DNA of 64,000 nt, taken from Streptomyces luteogriseus. Its GTDB lineage: Bacteria; Actinomycetota; Actinomycetes; Streptomycetales; Streptomycetaceae. Both the position numbers and the translations under genes were made by a program. The stretch is from contig NZ_JACHMS010000001.1 in assembly GCF_014205055.1 (NCBI RefSeq), positions 2,108,001 to 2,172,000 of the forward strand, read 5' to 3'. Positions 44,856-54,143 of this stretch are shown in pieces; positions within the stretch are counted from its first letter, which is position 1; the number at the start of each line of letters is the position of its first letter. The notes under the pieces are model-generated. The model was not told the origin of the DNA. It did not search any database and saw only the letters and a program-made list of their open reading frames with translations.

Positions 44856-45146
44856 CACTGCCCGCAATTGAGCCCCTCGAAGGATCGGACAGGGGGAGCG
44901 AGCCGACCCGTAGGAAGAGCCCGCCCAGAGTCCGGGGCCGCGCAGGCTCATGTCGCCCGGCCTGCCAGGCTCATGACCGCTCAGCCCCTGCCCGGACGGC
45001 CCGACCCTGGGACGGACCGATTCCCCCGCAAGGTCTGTTGCCCGGTGTCCAACGACTCCGTACCGCCGGTGTAACGGCGGCCGTCCGCTCTTCCACACCC
45101 GCCGGTTGGGCGTGACGTCAGCCGCGGTCTGCCGTTGTAGGAGGCG

Positions 45147-46376
45147 ATGCCCCCGACGCCACAACGAGACTTCGATGCTCCCACGATCGTGATCGGAGCC
45201 GGCCCCTACGGCCTGGCGGCCGCCGCGTTGCTGAACCGCTCCGGAGAGCCGGCCGTGATCCTGGAAAGATCGGACCGCGTGGGAGCGAGCTGGGCGCAGC
45301 GCTATGACCACCTGCGTCTGCACACCACTCCCAGCACGTCGAAACTCCCCGGCCTGTCGGTGCCGCGCCAGGCAGGCCGATGGGTGAGCCGGGACGACTA
45401 CGTGCGCTACCTGGAGGGTTACGTCGTCCATCACCGACTCGACGTCCGGGTGGCCACCCCGGTGCAGCGCGTCGAGCGGGCCGAGCCAGATTCGAATGCA
45501 CAGTGGCTGGTCCATACCCCGGACGGCCCGGTGGCCACTGGCGCGGTCGTGGTGGCCACCGGCCGCTGCCACACCCCGAACGTCCCCGACTGGCCCGGGC
45601 GTTCGACTTTCACCGGCACGCTGCTGCACTCGGCCCACTACCGCTCCCCGGCCCCCTACCGCGGGCAGCACGTCCTGGTGGTCGGCGCCGGTAACAGCGG
45701 TACCGAGATCGCGAGCGTCCTGGCCGGAGCCGGAGCCGAACGGGTACGGATCGCGGTCCGTACCCCACCCAACATCCTGCCCCGCTCCAGCGCCCGATGG
45801 CATGCGGCCGGCCGGCTGACGGAGGCCCTCCCACTCGCGTGGCGCGACCGCACCTCCCTGCTCACGCAACGTCTCGCGGTGCCCGACCTCACCTCGCGGG
45901 GACTGCCCCGGCCCCGCACCGGCCTGTACACGCGCAATGCCCGCGAAGGGGCCAACCCCGTGCTCGACCACGGCTTCGTGGACGCCGTCCGGTCCGGGCA
46001 GATCGAGCCGGTCCCGGCCGTCCAGGCGTTCGACGGCCCCGACGTGGTACTGGCCGACGGCACACGCCTGCGACCCGACACCGTCATCGCCGCCACGGGG
46101 TACCGGCCCAACCTTCACGACCTGGTCGGGTCCCTGGGCGTACTCGACGAGGACGGGCAACCCCTCGCCGTAGGGGCACGGAACCACCCCGCAGCCCCGC
46201 GTCTCTACTTCGCCGGATACACCAATCCCCTCACGGGTGTCCTTCGACAGGCAGGCATCGAGGCGCGTGCCATCACCCAAGCGTGCCGCCGCGAGAAGGC
46301 GCGGGCGACCCGATTCATCCCCCAGCTTGACGCCCGCACCGTCGACGCCCCCGGCAAAGGGCCCGCTCCGAGCTGA
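45147..46376 (+). CDS. flavin-containing monooxygenase-like oxidoreductase
   Basis: A 409-residue FAD/NAD(P)-dependent protein. The FAD motif is VIGAGPYGLAAA, the NADPH motif is VVGAGNSGTEIASVL, and the last ATGYRPN closes the second binding fold. The central YDHLRLHTTPSTSKLPG resembles the YUCCA/CzcO branch. It oxygenates small nucleophiles or oxidises thiols; the substrate is unknown. The AGGAGG site directly before ATG 45147 supports the start. Upstream is the divergent ABC exporter. Confidence 0.85.
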   Translation: MPPTPQRDFDAPTIVIGAGPYGLAAAALLNRSGEPAVILERSDRVGASWAQRYDHLRLHTTPSTSKLPGLSVPRQAGRWVSRDDYVRYLEGYVVHHRLDVRVATPVQRVERAEPDSNAQWLVHTPDGPVATGAVVVATGRCHTPNVPDWPGRSTFTGTLLHSAHYRSPAPYRGQHVLVVGAGNSGTEIASVLAGAGAERVRIAVRTPPNILPRSSARWHAAGRLTEALPLAWRDRTSLLTQRLAVPDLTSRGLPRPRTGLYTRNAREGANPVLDHGFVDAVRSGQIEPVPAVQAFDGPDVVLADGTRLRPDTVIAATGYRPNLHDLVGSLGVLDEDGQPLAVGARNHPAAPRLYFAGYTNPLTGVLRQAGIEARAITQACRREKARATRFIPQLDARTVDAPGKGPAPS

Positions 46377-46395
46377 CAGAGTGGTGACCGCCGGT

Positions 46396-46617
46396 ATGGC
46401 TGCGGCCTCCCCGAGCCACCGGCGGTGGCACCGTGCGGCTGTCGCAGCGTCCGCTGTGTGTGCCACGCCGAGTGGCGTCCTGGGCACCGCGACGTCCGCC
46501 GCGGCTGAGGTGCCCGGCGGCACGGAAGAGATCCGCAACGCCGGCTGTGGCCGGCACATCGGCACCTACGGTCAGGTGCCTGCCGCGTTCACCGATGCGG
46601 ACTGGCCGGCCTCGTCC
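46396..46617 (+). pseudogene. possible truncated secreted protein
   Basis: The frame from ATG 46396 has a basic N-terminus, a short hydrophobic stretch and a signal-peptidase-like end TATSAAA, then about 40 residues (EVPGGTEEIRNAGCGRHIGT) before it runs into DNA that is antisense to the decayed MEDS gene. It may be the stump of a secreted protein gene. No family is recognised. Confidence 0.3.
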
Positions 46618-47159
46618 GACCGGAGCTCCAGGCCCAGCACGTTCCAGGCCCCGCCCTCACCAACGGGGGTGCCCACACGGGACTGGCCATCGGCGTCGAT
46701 GACGACCGGGTGGGTCGCCAGGGCGTCGCTGAGGATTTGCTTCTCCATCTGCCCGGCGTCGCAGGGGCACAGGATGGTCACCGCGCGCCCGGTGAAAGCG
46801 GCGTTGATCAGCGCCTCGTGCTGAACGCACGCCCGGGTACTCGACGGCGCAACGGCCCTGCCAGATCGGCTCGCCGATGATGCGGACCCGGCATTCGCTC
46901 GGCTGCGGGTCGGCGAACTGGCGCAGCACGCTGGGGATGATGCGGCCGAGGTTGCGTCCGCCCCGGGTCATGTCAATGAGGCGCACTTCGCCGCTTGCTC
47001 GCCCAGCCCCTCGTGGATCGGCTCCAGGCGGAGCGGCGACGGCTGCGGGCTCACCAGCGTCCAGCCCTTCCAGCAGGAAGGGAACCGTTCCCGCGCCGTA
47101 CTGGTCCGCCGCACGACCAGTTGGTTCAGCGCCTGCCGCCCGACGGTCCGTGTGTTCAT
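46572..47159 (-). pseudogene. frameshifted MEDS-domain (RsbA-like) gene
   Basis: Pieces of one protein lie in different frames along the minus strand: a start MNTRTVGRQALNQLV, then TVPFLLEGLDAGEP, then RLIDMTRGGRNLGRIIPSVL and RIIGEPIWQGRCAVEYP, then MTILCPCDAGQMEKQILSDA. These are the successive conserved parts of the MEDS sensor domain found in anti-sigma-factor regulators of Streptomyces. At least two frameshifts are needed to join them, so the gene is dead. The kinase domain that often follows is absent. Confidence 0.7.
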
Positions 47160-47541
47160 GCTGATCTCCCCGATCACCCCCCAGCCCCGAACTGTCAGGC
47201 GAAGGACGTATCGGCAGTACCGCGTCACGTGGCTGCGCAGCGGGGATCCGCCCACGCCAGGTGCGACACCACCCGGTACACCGGGTGGCTGTCCGCGTTT
47301 CTGGTTCCCGTGGCCGTCATGTCGCTGCTCGGGCGGCTGGTCAGCCGCTGGAGGCGCTGCGGGATGCCCGGCGCAGCGCTCGCCACCGGGCCGCCCCGGA
47401 CGGGTCCGGGCGAAACCCGGGCGCGGTTCGTACGGGCCGACACGGTGGGCCGGTGACGAGGCTGGACATCAGGACCGACTCGTCGCCGAGTTTCACCTCG
47501 TGCACATCGGCGTCCGCCCCCGGACGCCCTCCCGGTGTGGC
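47160..47541. other. gap without a recognised gene
   Basis: A plus-strand frame contains a hydrophobic stretch (TGWLSAFLVPVAVMSLLGRL) that could be a fragment of a membrane protein, but nothing complete is present. Confidence 0.35.
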
Positions 47542-49227
47542 TCAGGCGTCGATGATGACGGGGATGATGAGGGGCTTGCGGCGGTGGGTGCGGAATGCCC
47601 AGTTCGCCACGGCGCGGGCGACGAGTTGTTCGAGTTGGTGTGCGTCCCCGACGCCTTCCTCGGCGGCGGTGGCCAGGGTCATCTCGATGACGGGGACGAC
47701 CGGCTCGAAGGTGGCGTCGTCGTGGACGAAGCCCCGGGCCAGGAAGTCGGGGGCCTCGGCGAGGGCGCCGGTGTCCGCGTCGACGATCGCCACCACCGTG
47801 ACAACGCCTTCGGCGGCGAGGGCGAGGCGGTCCTTGAGGGACGCTTCGGTGGCGCCGCCGACCTCCATGCCATCCACGTAGACGTTGCCGGCGGGGACCT
47901 TGCCGGTGATGGATGCGCGCCCGTCGACCAGGTCGACGACGACGCCGTCCTCGGCGATGACGACCCGCTCGGGGTCGACGCCGGTACGGATGGCGAGGTC
48001 GGCGTTGGCCCGCAGGTGGCGCCATTCGCCGTGCACGGGCATGACGTTGCGGGGTTTGACGATGTTGTAGCAGTAGACGAGTTCGCCGGCGCTGGCATGC
48101 CCGGAGACGTGCACCTTGGCGTTGCCCTTGTGGACCACGTGGGCGCCCCACCGGGTGAGTCCGTTGATCACGCGGTAGATGGCGTTCTCGTTGCCGGGGA
48201 TGAGGGAGCTGGCGAGCAGGACGGTGTCGCCCTTGCCGATGCGGATCTGGTGGTCGCGGTTGGCCATCCGGGACAGGGCGGCCATCGGTTCGCCCTGGGA
48301 TCCGGTGCACACCAGGGTGATCTTGTGGTCGGGGAGCTTCTCCAGCTCCTTGGTGCTCACGACCAGACCGGATGGGACCTTCAGATAGCCCAGGTCGCGT
48401 GCGATGCCCATGTTGCGGACCATCGACCGGCCGACGAAGGCCACCTTGCGGCCGTGCGCGTGAGCGGCGTCCAGAACCTGCTGGATGCGGTGCACATGGC
48501 TGGCGAAGCTGGAGACGATCACCCGCCGCGGCGCCGTGCGCATCACCTGCTCGATCGCCGGGTTCAGCTCGCGCTCGGAGGTGGTGAAGCCGGGAACTTC
48601 GGCATTGGTGGAGTCGGTGAGGAACAGGTCCACGCCCTCCTCGCCGAGGCGGGCGAAGGCGCGCAGATCGGTGATCCGGTCGTCCAGAGGGAACTGGTCC
48701 ATCTTGAAGTCGCCGGTGTGCAGCACCATCCCGGCCCGGGTGCGGATCGCGACCGCGAGGCTGTCGGGGATGGAGTGGTTGACCGCCACGAACTCGCAGT
48801 CGTAGGGCCCGAAGCCACGCCGGTCGCCCTCCCGCACCCGCACCGTGCGCGGCCGGATGCCGTGCTCCTTGAGCTTGGCCTCCAGGAACGCCAGCGTCAG
48901 CTTGGAGCCGACGACGGGGATGTCGGACCGTTCGCGCAGCAGGTACGGCACGCCGCCGATGTGGTCCTCGTGGCCGTGGGTGAGGACCACGGCCACGATG
49001 TCGTCCAGCCGGTCCCGGATCGAGGTGAAGTCCGGCAGGATCACGTCCACGCCGGGCTGGGTCTCCTCGGGGAACAGCACACCGCAGTCGACGATGAGCA
49101 GCTTGCCCGCGTGTTCGAAGACGGTCATGTTGCGGCCGATCTCACCCAGGCCGCCCAGGGCGATGACCCGCAGCCCTCCTTCGGGAAGGGGCGGTGCGGC
49201 TTTCAGCTCGGGGTGCGGATGACTCAT
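47542..49227 (-). CDS. ribonuclease J paralogue
   Basis: A 561-residue metallo-beta-lactamase/beta-CASP ribonuclease. The zinc-binding motif is LTHGHEDHIGGVPYLL; other parts include VNHSIPDSLAVAI, HTGDFKMDQ, TDSTNAEVPGF, SFASHVHRIQQVLDAA, GSQGEPMAAL, NKVHVSGHASAGE-type residues and MPVHGEWRHLRAN. RNase J degrades and matures RNA with 5'-exo and endo activity. It starts MSHPHPELKAAPPLPEGGLR, ATG 49227. The housekeeping rnjA of Streptomyces normally sits near dapA. The neighbourhood here is unlike that, so this is probably a second copy; the C-terminal third looks diverged. It lies divergent from a quinone oxidoreductase. Confidence 0.92.
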   Translation of the reverse strand: MSHPHPELKAAPPLPEGGLRVIALGGLGEIGRNMTVFEHAGKLLIVDCGVLFPEETQPGVDVILPDFTSIRDRLDDIVAVVLTHGHEDHIGGVPYLLRERSDIPVVGSKLTLAFLEAKLKEHGIRPRTVRVREGDRRGFGPYDCEFVAVNHSIPDSLAVAIRTRAGMVLHTGDFKMDQFPLDDRITDLRAFARLGEEGVDLFLTDSTNAEVPGFTTSERELNPAIEQVMRTAPRRVIVSSFASHVHRIQQVLDAAHAHGRKVAFVGRSMVRNMGIARDLGYLKVPSGLVVSTKELEKLPDHKITLVCTGSQGEPMAALSRMANRDHQIRIGKGDTVLLASSLIPGNENAIYRVINGLTRWGAHVVHKGNAKVHVSGHASAGELVYCYNIVKPRNVMPVHGEWRHLRANADLAIRTGVDPERVVIAEDGVVVDLVDGRASITGKVPAGNVYVDGMEVGGATEASLKDRLALAAEGVVTVVAIVDADTGALAEAPDFLARGFVHDDATFEPVVPVIEMTLATAAEEGVGDAHQLEQLVARAVANWAFRTHRRKPLIIPVIIDA

Positions 49228-49374
49228 ACCCTGACGGTACCCGGTGAGCGGACAGGGTGATCCACTACCTGTGCGATCTCTTCCTCCCGACAGGGTCGGG
49301 GCACCACAACGGGTTTCCGGGACGATCCGATGACGCCGACGGCCGGACAGGGAGGGGTCAAGGCAGTACCGCCT

Positions 49375-49540
49375 TCGGTGGGTCAGCCGTGCGCCCGATG
49401 GGGCCGGCGAAGATCTCGTGCCCCCTGTCGTGGTGGCCGGCCTCCGCGGCCTCCTGGTGCGCCTCGCCGCTGGGCCACTCGGTGTACAGCAGTGCCCGAG
49501 CGCCGTCGGCGCTGTGCGGGAGGTGCGCCCGATCCTGCCC
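49375..49540 (-). pseudogene. fragment of an antibiotic-biosynthesis-monooxygenase-like protein
   Basis: The minus strand reads ADGARALLYTEWPSGEAHQE followed by AAEAGHHDRGHEIFAGPIG. This is typical of the second half of small ABM-fold proteins. Start and first strand are missing. It is probably a relic, judged on a short match. Confidence 0.4.
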
Positions 49541-49593
49541 GGATGCCCGCCGCCCCTCGGCCGATCTTGCGCGGCCGAAGCGACAGCAAATAC

Positions 49594-49622
49594 TTGGCTA
49601 GCCACATGTTTGCTGTTACGGT
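49594..49622 (+). promoter_or_regulatory. promoter with palindromic operator before the quinone oxidoreductase
   Basis: TTGGCT at 49594-49599, 17 bases, then TACGGT at 49617-49622 match a vegetative Streptomyces promoter. The -35 overlaps the perfect palindrome TGGCTAGCCA (49595-49604), flanked by near-inverse AAATAC/ATGTTT. It is a good candidate site for the MarR regulator encoded at the end of the operon. Confidence 0.7.
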
Positions 49623-49671
49623 AATTATGTGTCCAGCCACCTAAATGGGTGGGGTCACGAGAGGAGTCGTC

Positions 49672-50577
49672 ATGAGAGCCATCCTGTTCGACCGTTTCGG
49701 AGGCACGGAAGTGCTGCACAAGGCGGACATCGAGGTCCCGCAGCCCGGCCCCGGGCAGCTCCGCGTCCGCGTCAAGGCGGCCGGGCTGAACGCGCTGGAC
49801 GGCAAGATCCGCTCCGGGGCACTGGAGGCCGTGTTCCCCACGCCGCTCCCCTCCGTCCCCGGTCACGAGCTCGCCGGCGTGGTGGACGCCCTGGGTGAGG
49901 GCGTGCAGGACGTGCAGGTGGGTGACGAGGTGCTGGGCTGGTCGGACACCGGCTCGTACGCCGAGTACGCGCTGGCCACCACCGTGGCCCCCAAGCCCGC
50001 CGGCCTCGACTGGCAGCACGCGGTCGCGCTGCCGGTGGCGGGCGAGACGGCCGAGCGGGTCCTGAACCTGCTGGGCGTCACCGCCGGGGAGACCGTGCTG
50101 ATGCACGGCGCGGCCGGAGCGGTCGGAACCCTGGCGGTCCAGCTGGCCACGGCCCGCGGAGCGCGTGTCATCGGCACTGCCGGCCCCGCCAACCAGGGCT
50201 ACCTCGCCTCGCTCGGCGCCACCGCGGCCGTTTACGGCGAGGGCCTGGTCGAGCGGGTCCGGGCGCTCGCCCCCGACGGCGTGGACGCGGTGTTCGATCT
50301 GGCCGGGAAGGGAGCCCTCGAGGACTCCGTCACCCTGCGCGGCGGCACCGAGCGCATCGTCACCATCGCCGACTTCCGCGCGCACCAACTCGGCATCACC
50401 TTCGCCAACGGTCCCCAGGAACGCTCGGCCGCCCGCCTCGCCACCCTGGCGCAGGACGCCGCGACCGGCAAGCTCGTCACCACCGTCACCGCCTACCCGC
50501 TCGACCAGGCCGCCACAGCCCAGCAGGTCAGCGACGCCGGGCATGTCCGGGGCAAGCTCGTCCTCACCGTCGACTGA
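49672..50577 (+). CDS. NADPH:quinone oxidoreductase-like (zinc-free MDR)
   Basis: A 301-residue medium-chain reductase of the zeta-crystallin type. GHELAGVV, the nucleotide motif HGAAGAVGTLAVQLA and the DAVFDLAG segment are present, and the zinc-binding cysteines are missing. It reduces quinones or electrophilic alkenes. ATG 49672 has GAGGAG. It is followed at 80 bases by an old yellow enzyme and then a MarR gene, a combination that usually responds to quinones or electrophiles. Confidence 0.9.
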   Translation: MRAILFDRFGGTEVLHKADIEVPQPGPGQLRVRVKAAGLNALDGKIRSGALEAVFPTPLPSVPGHELAGVVDALGEGVQDVQVGDEVLGWSDTGSYAEYALATTVAPKPAGLDWQHAVALPVAGETAERVLNLLGVTAGETVLMHGAAGAVGTLAVQLATARGARVIGTAGPANQGYLASLGATAAVYGEGLVERVRALAPDGVDAVFDLAGKGALEDSVTLRGGTERIVTIADFRAHQLGITFANGPQERSAARLATLAQDAATGKLVTTVTAYPLDQAATAQQVSDAGHVRGKLVLTVD

Positions 50578-50656
50578 TCACGCCCGCCGCTGCACCCACC
50601 ACATCCGCCGCTTATCCCGATGACCACCTGTTCGTCACCGCACCGAAGGACCGCCC

Positions 50657-51718
50657 ATGCTGAACGCCCTGTGGACACCGACCACCGTCGGTGACATCTC
50701 CCTCCCGCACCGCCTGGTCATGGCCCCCATGACCCGTGACCGCTCCACCCCGGAAGGCGTACCGACCGAGCTGAACGCCGAGTACTACGCCCAGCGGGCC
50801 TCGCACGCGCTCATCATCACCGAGGGCACCCAGCCCTCTGCCGATGGCCAGGGCTATCTCCTCACTCCCGGCATCCACAATGACGAGCAGATCGCCGGGT
50901 GGCGCAAGGTCACGGACGCCGTGCACGCGGCCGACGGCCGGATATTCGTCCAGCTGATGCACACCGGACGCATCTCGCACCCCGACAACACCCCCCACGG
51001 GCGCCAGCCGGTCGCCCCTTCGGCGATCCGGCCGCAGGGCGCGATGTTCACCGCGTCCGGGCCCCAGGAGATGCCGACGCCCCAGGCTCTCTCGACGCAG
51101 GAGGTCGGGGCGACCGTCGACGACTTCCGCCGCGCCGCAGCGGCCGCGGTCGCCGCAGGCGCCGACGGCGTGGAGATCCACGGCGCCAACGGCTATCTGG
51201 TGCACCAGTTCCTGTCCGACAGCACCAACCAGCGCACCGACCGCTACGGCGGTTCCCTCGAGGGCCGCATCCGCTTCGCCGTCGAGGTAGCCGCTGCCGT
51301 GGCCGACGAGATCGGCGCCGAACGCACCGGCCTGCGCATCTCCCCCGGCAATCCGTACAACGACATGGCCGAGTCCGACACCGCCGAGCTGTATCCGGCG
51401 CTCCTGCGCGCCCTCAGCCCGCTCGATCTGGCCTACCTCCACGTGATGCACGCGGGCGACGAGGAATTGCTGGGCACCCTGCGTGAGCTGTGGCCGACCA
51501 CGCTGATCCTCAACCGGGCCGGCGCCGACCTGCCCACCCGCGCCCGGGACGTCGACCACGGCACGGCCGACCTCGTCTCCGTCGGCGCCCTCGCGCTGGC
51601 CAACCCGGACCTCGTCGAGCGGCTACGCTCTGACGCGCCGCTGAACACCCCCGACCCGGCGACCTTCTACGGCGGCGGAGTGGCCGGCTACACCGACTAC
51701 CCCACCTACACCGCCTGA
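50657..51718 (+). CDS. old yellow enzyme family alkene reductase
   Basis: A 353-residue FMN enzyme. The substrate-anchoring pair is in IHGANGYLVHQFL, the tyrosine acid follows in TDRYGG, and FMN-binding parts are MAPMTRDRS and VSVGALALANPDL. It reduces activated alkenes and quinones with NADPH. Full length; ATG 50657 with AAGGAC upstream. It lies between the quinone oxidoreductase and MarR genes. Confidence 0.92.
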   Translation: MLNALWTPTTVGDISLPHRLVMAPMTRDRSTPEGVPTELNAEYYAQRASHALIITEGTQPSADGQGYLLTPGIHNDEQIAGWRKVTDAVHAADGRIFVQLMHTGRISHPDNTPHGRQPVAPSAIRPQGAMFTASGPQEMPTPQALSTQEVGATVDDFRRAAAAAVAAGADGVEIHGANGYLVHQFLSDSTNQRTDRYGGSLEGRIRFAVEVAAAVADEIGAERTGLRISPGNPYNDMAESDTAELYPALLRALSPLDLAYLHVMHAGDEELLGTLRELWPTTLILNRAGADLPTRARDVDHGTADLVSVGALALANPDLVERLRSDAPLNTPDPATFYGGGVAGYTDYPTYTA

Positions 51719-51726
51719 GGAACCGC

Positions 51727-52206
51727 ATGTCCGTCCCCACACCCCGCATCCCCAGCACGGCCGACGAGGGGCCGATGAGCTACGCGATCTTCCAGCTCGC
51801 CCGCGCTCACCGCGCCCGCGCCGCCGCCATGCTCCGCGAGATGGACCTGCATCCCGGACAGGAACTGCTGCTGATGCAACTGCTGGACCGGGACGGCCAG
51901 ACCCAGTCCGAGCTACTCGAAAGCGTCGGCCTGGACCACTCCACGGTCTCGAAGTCCCTGCGCCGCATGCAGGACGCCGGCCTGCTCGTCCGTGAGCCGG
52001 CCGAACACGACCGGCGCGTCATGGTCGTCCACCTCACGGACAAGGGCCGTGCCATGCGAGAGCCCCTGGCAGCCATGTGGCGGGCCCTGGAGGAGACCTC
52101 CGCGCTGAACCTGTCGGCGCAGCAGGCGGAATCCTTCGTCCGCACCGCCTACGTAATCGCCGACGCGATCAACAACCGCTCTCTTCCGCAGGAGGAGTCC
52201 GAGTAA
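51727..52206 (+). CDS. MarR-family regulator
   Basis: A 159-residue winged-helix repressor. The DNA-binding part is DGQTQSELLESVGLDHSTVS and the wing is AEHDRRVMVVHLTDKGRAM. ATG 51727 is eight bases after the reductase stop, so it is in the same operon and probably represses it through the palindrome at 49595-49604. Confidence 0.9.
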   Translation: MSVPTPRIPSTADEGPMSYAIFQLARAHRARAAAMLREMDLHPGQELLLMQLLDRDGQTQSELLESVGLDHSTVSKSLRRMQDAGLLVREPAEHDRRVMVVHLTDKGRAMREPLAAMWRALEETSALNLSAQQAESFVRTAYVIADAINNRSLPQEESE

Positions 52207-52481
52207 CTCCCCCCGGCTTGCACGCCGGTTCCGGCCTGGAGTGCGGATCGTTTCCGGCGTTGTGCGCATTGGACAGTGCTGCAGCGCACTCGGCTCACGA
52301 AGGCCCGTGCTGAACGGAGCCAGGCTTCCCGACCGTCGGAAGAAGCCCGGTTGAGCCGAGCCGGTGGATGGGACGGGACCACCGCTCGCTCCGTACATCC
52401 GGGACTACCGCTCACTCCGTACATCAGGGAGAACGGGGGTGAGCGGGGCTTCAGTGTCAGGGGCGAGCGCGAGTCGCGTAC

Positions 52482-52640
52482 CCACCTGTGAACGCCGCCA
52501 TCTATGCGGCCAGCGGATTCGAGGTGGAGCCGGTCGCCGCGATCCTCGCCTCCACCCCCCACGCCGCCGACGGACTGGACGAGGCGTGGCATCGCCATGC
52601 TGCGCAAGCTTCGCTCTACGGGGAGGACGGAGAGTTCCTC
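52482..52640 (+). pseudogene. truncated immunity-gene copy
   Basis: The frame encodes NAAIYAASGFEVEPVAAILA and HAADGLDEAWHRHAAQASLY. It is nearly identical to part of the gene at 61999-62437. It lacks the first 30 residues and is fused after GEFL to the toxin segment that follows. The C run here has six bases and the frame is intact, unlike in the other copy. Confidence 0.7.
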
Positions 52641-52656
52641 ATGTGCCGGTCAGGTC

Positions 52657-52875
52657 ATGGGGCCGTCCATCCCCAAGCCATTCGAGGACAGCGGGAAGAA
52701 CGGCGCCTACAGACTTCCCGAATTCGACAGTCAGGGGAATGACATCCGCTAGACGGAATGGGGCACGGCACAGTCGATCGACAACCCGAAATGGGGCGGT
52801 GAGAGGGGCGTGACCGGGCCGGACGGATCGGCATACCACACTCCGACCCTGTCCCGCACCCGGGCGGCCGCGTGA
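52657..52875 (+). pseudogene. broken barnase-like toxin tip, copy 1
   Basis: ATG 52657 opens MGPSIPKPFEDSGKNGAYRL, then PEFDSQGNDIR and a TAG (52750-52752) exactly where the intact tip at 62530-62744 has Tyr of YTEW. Downstream the catalytic-loop sequence is recognisable (GPDGSAYHTPT) but ends in unrelated residues. It is an orphan cassette of the Rhs locus. Confidence 0.7.
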
Positions 52876-53063
52876 CGGACATGCCGAAGCTGCACAGGCG
52901 GCTCCTGGCGCGAATCTGCACCGCGAGGGCTGGCCCTGTTTCCACAGCGGTCTCGAACTGAGGTTGACCTGCAAGGCCATGACGAGCCTTCAGAAGAACC
53001 GCCGACATGTTCGCGCGCGTCTTGATCTACGGTGCCTTCAGTGACCTAGGACGGGGAGAGGCC

Positions 53064-53486
53064 GTGCAGCAGACAAGGACAGCGCTCGCCGAGCGAATTG
53101 CCGAGCGGAGAAGGGGAGTCGGTGACCCTCGTGCGCTGGTCGGTGAGATGCGGCGCTCGGTCCTTCTGGTGCCGACGGCCGGTGGGGGCCTCTGGTCGGC
53201 GTGGTCGGGCGGTGTGCGGTGGATCTGCGGGTTCACCGACGAGGCCGCACTGGCCCGGTTCGCTCTGCTGCACGGATCCGGTGATCAGCCCATGGACTAC
53301 GCGGCGCTGTTGGGCGCCCGCATCGTCGACGAGGTCGTGCCGTCTTTGGACGAGCCCGCCGGCCTGGCCGTCGACATCGCCACCGAGGACGGGTCGATGT
53401 TCTTCCCGCCGGTCGTCGGCATCGTTGCGGACGGCATCGCCGTCGACTCCGGCGAGGCGGAGGAGGGGCGCGGCCATGGGCGCTGA
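53064..53486 (+). CDS. SseB-like protein at the head of the toxin operon
   Basis: A 140-residue soluble protein whose central part (RSVLLVPTAGGGLWSAWSGG, ICGFTDEAALARFALLHG) resembles the SseB N-terminal domain common in actinobacterial polymorphic-toxin and type VII loci. The GTG start at 53064 has GGGGAGAG upstream; the frame extends to 53007. The stop overlaps the ATG of the next gene. Probably an adaptor or chaperone for toxin export. Confidence 0.65.
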   Translation: MQQTRTALAERIAERRRGVGDPRALVGEMRRSVLLVPTAGGGLWSAWSGGVRWICGFTDEAALARFALLHGSGDQPMDYAALLGARIVDEVVPSLDEPAGLAVDIATEDGSMFFPPVVGIVADGIAVDSGEAEEGRGHGR

Positions 53487-54141
53487 CGGGGCCGATCTGC
53501 AGTTCGACAAGGCGTCTGTCGCGAAGTTCACGCAGGGCGTGGGCGCGACCATCGACGGGCTCGGTGATCTGGGTGGCGCCACCGGTTCGGTGCTGGGCAA
53601 GGGCTTTTCGGAGCTGGCGATGACCGGGATGGAGGCCGGGCACCACGGCCTCTCGGTCGACTTCGAGGACTTCTGCGAGCGGTGGGAGTGGGGTGTGCGG
53701 GCCTTGGTGGGCGACGCCAGTGCGCTCGCGAGCCGCCTCGGGCTGGCGGCGGGCACCCAGTGGGAGCACGACCAGTACGTCGAGGGCACGCTGAAGGTGG
53801 GCGTCAACTCCGTGATGGGCGGCAACCCGCACGCCACCGAGGAGGAGATCGCCCGGCAGGACTGGGGCGATGTGTTCACGCCGGACGCCCTGAACCCGGA
53901 CTGGAGCGCGGAGTCGTTCGACAAGGCCGGTCAGGACATCGAGCAGACGTGGAAGGACACCGGCCGCACGGTTCTCACCGAGGGCGAGGGCGGCCGAAGG
54001 TCGCAGGCGATCATCGACGCGTCGGGGGTCTCCGAGGACCAGTGGAACCAGGCGCTGGACAACACCTTCGGCCCGTCGCCGGAGGAACGCGCCCAGCAGG
54101 CCCAGCAGGCCCAGCAGCAGGGTGAGTCCGGGGGGAACTGA
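53476..54141 (+). CDS. helical secretion partner of the Rhs toxin
   Basis: A 221-residue hydrophilic protein, largely helical, with FEDFCERWEWGVRALVGDAS and a Gln-rich tail (EERAQQAQQAQQQGESGGN). It has no enzyme motif. It overlaps the SseB-like gene and ends two bases before the Rhs gene, so the three are one operon. It resembles WXG/LXG-type partner proteins in position and composition, but the WXG motif itself is not clear. Confidence 0.65.
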   Translation: MGADGADLQFDKASVAKFTQGVGATIDGLGDLGGATGSVLGKGFSELAMTGMEAGHHGLSVDFEDFCERWEWGVRALVGDASALASRLGLAAGTQWEHDQYVEGTLKVGVNSVMGGNPHATEEEIARQDWGDVFTPDALNPDWSAESFDKAGQDIEQTWKDTGRTVLTEGEGGRRSQAIIDASGVSEDQWNQALDNTFGPSPEERAQQAQQAQQQGESGGN

Positions 54142-54143
54142 CG

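Noticed and set aside
44856..46565. Long minus-strand extension of the ABC ATPase
   Set aside because: It is antisense to the flavin monooxygenase gene and has no relation to ABC proteins.
49228..50544. N-terminal extension of RNase J
   Set aside because: It overlaps the promoter and coding region of the quinone oxidoreductase; ATG 49227 matches the family start.
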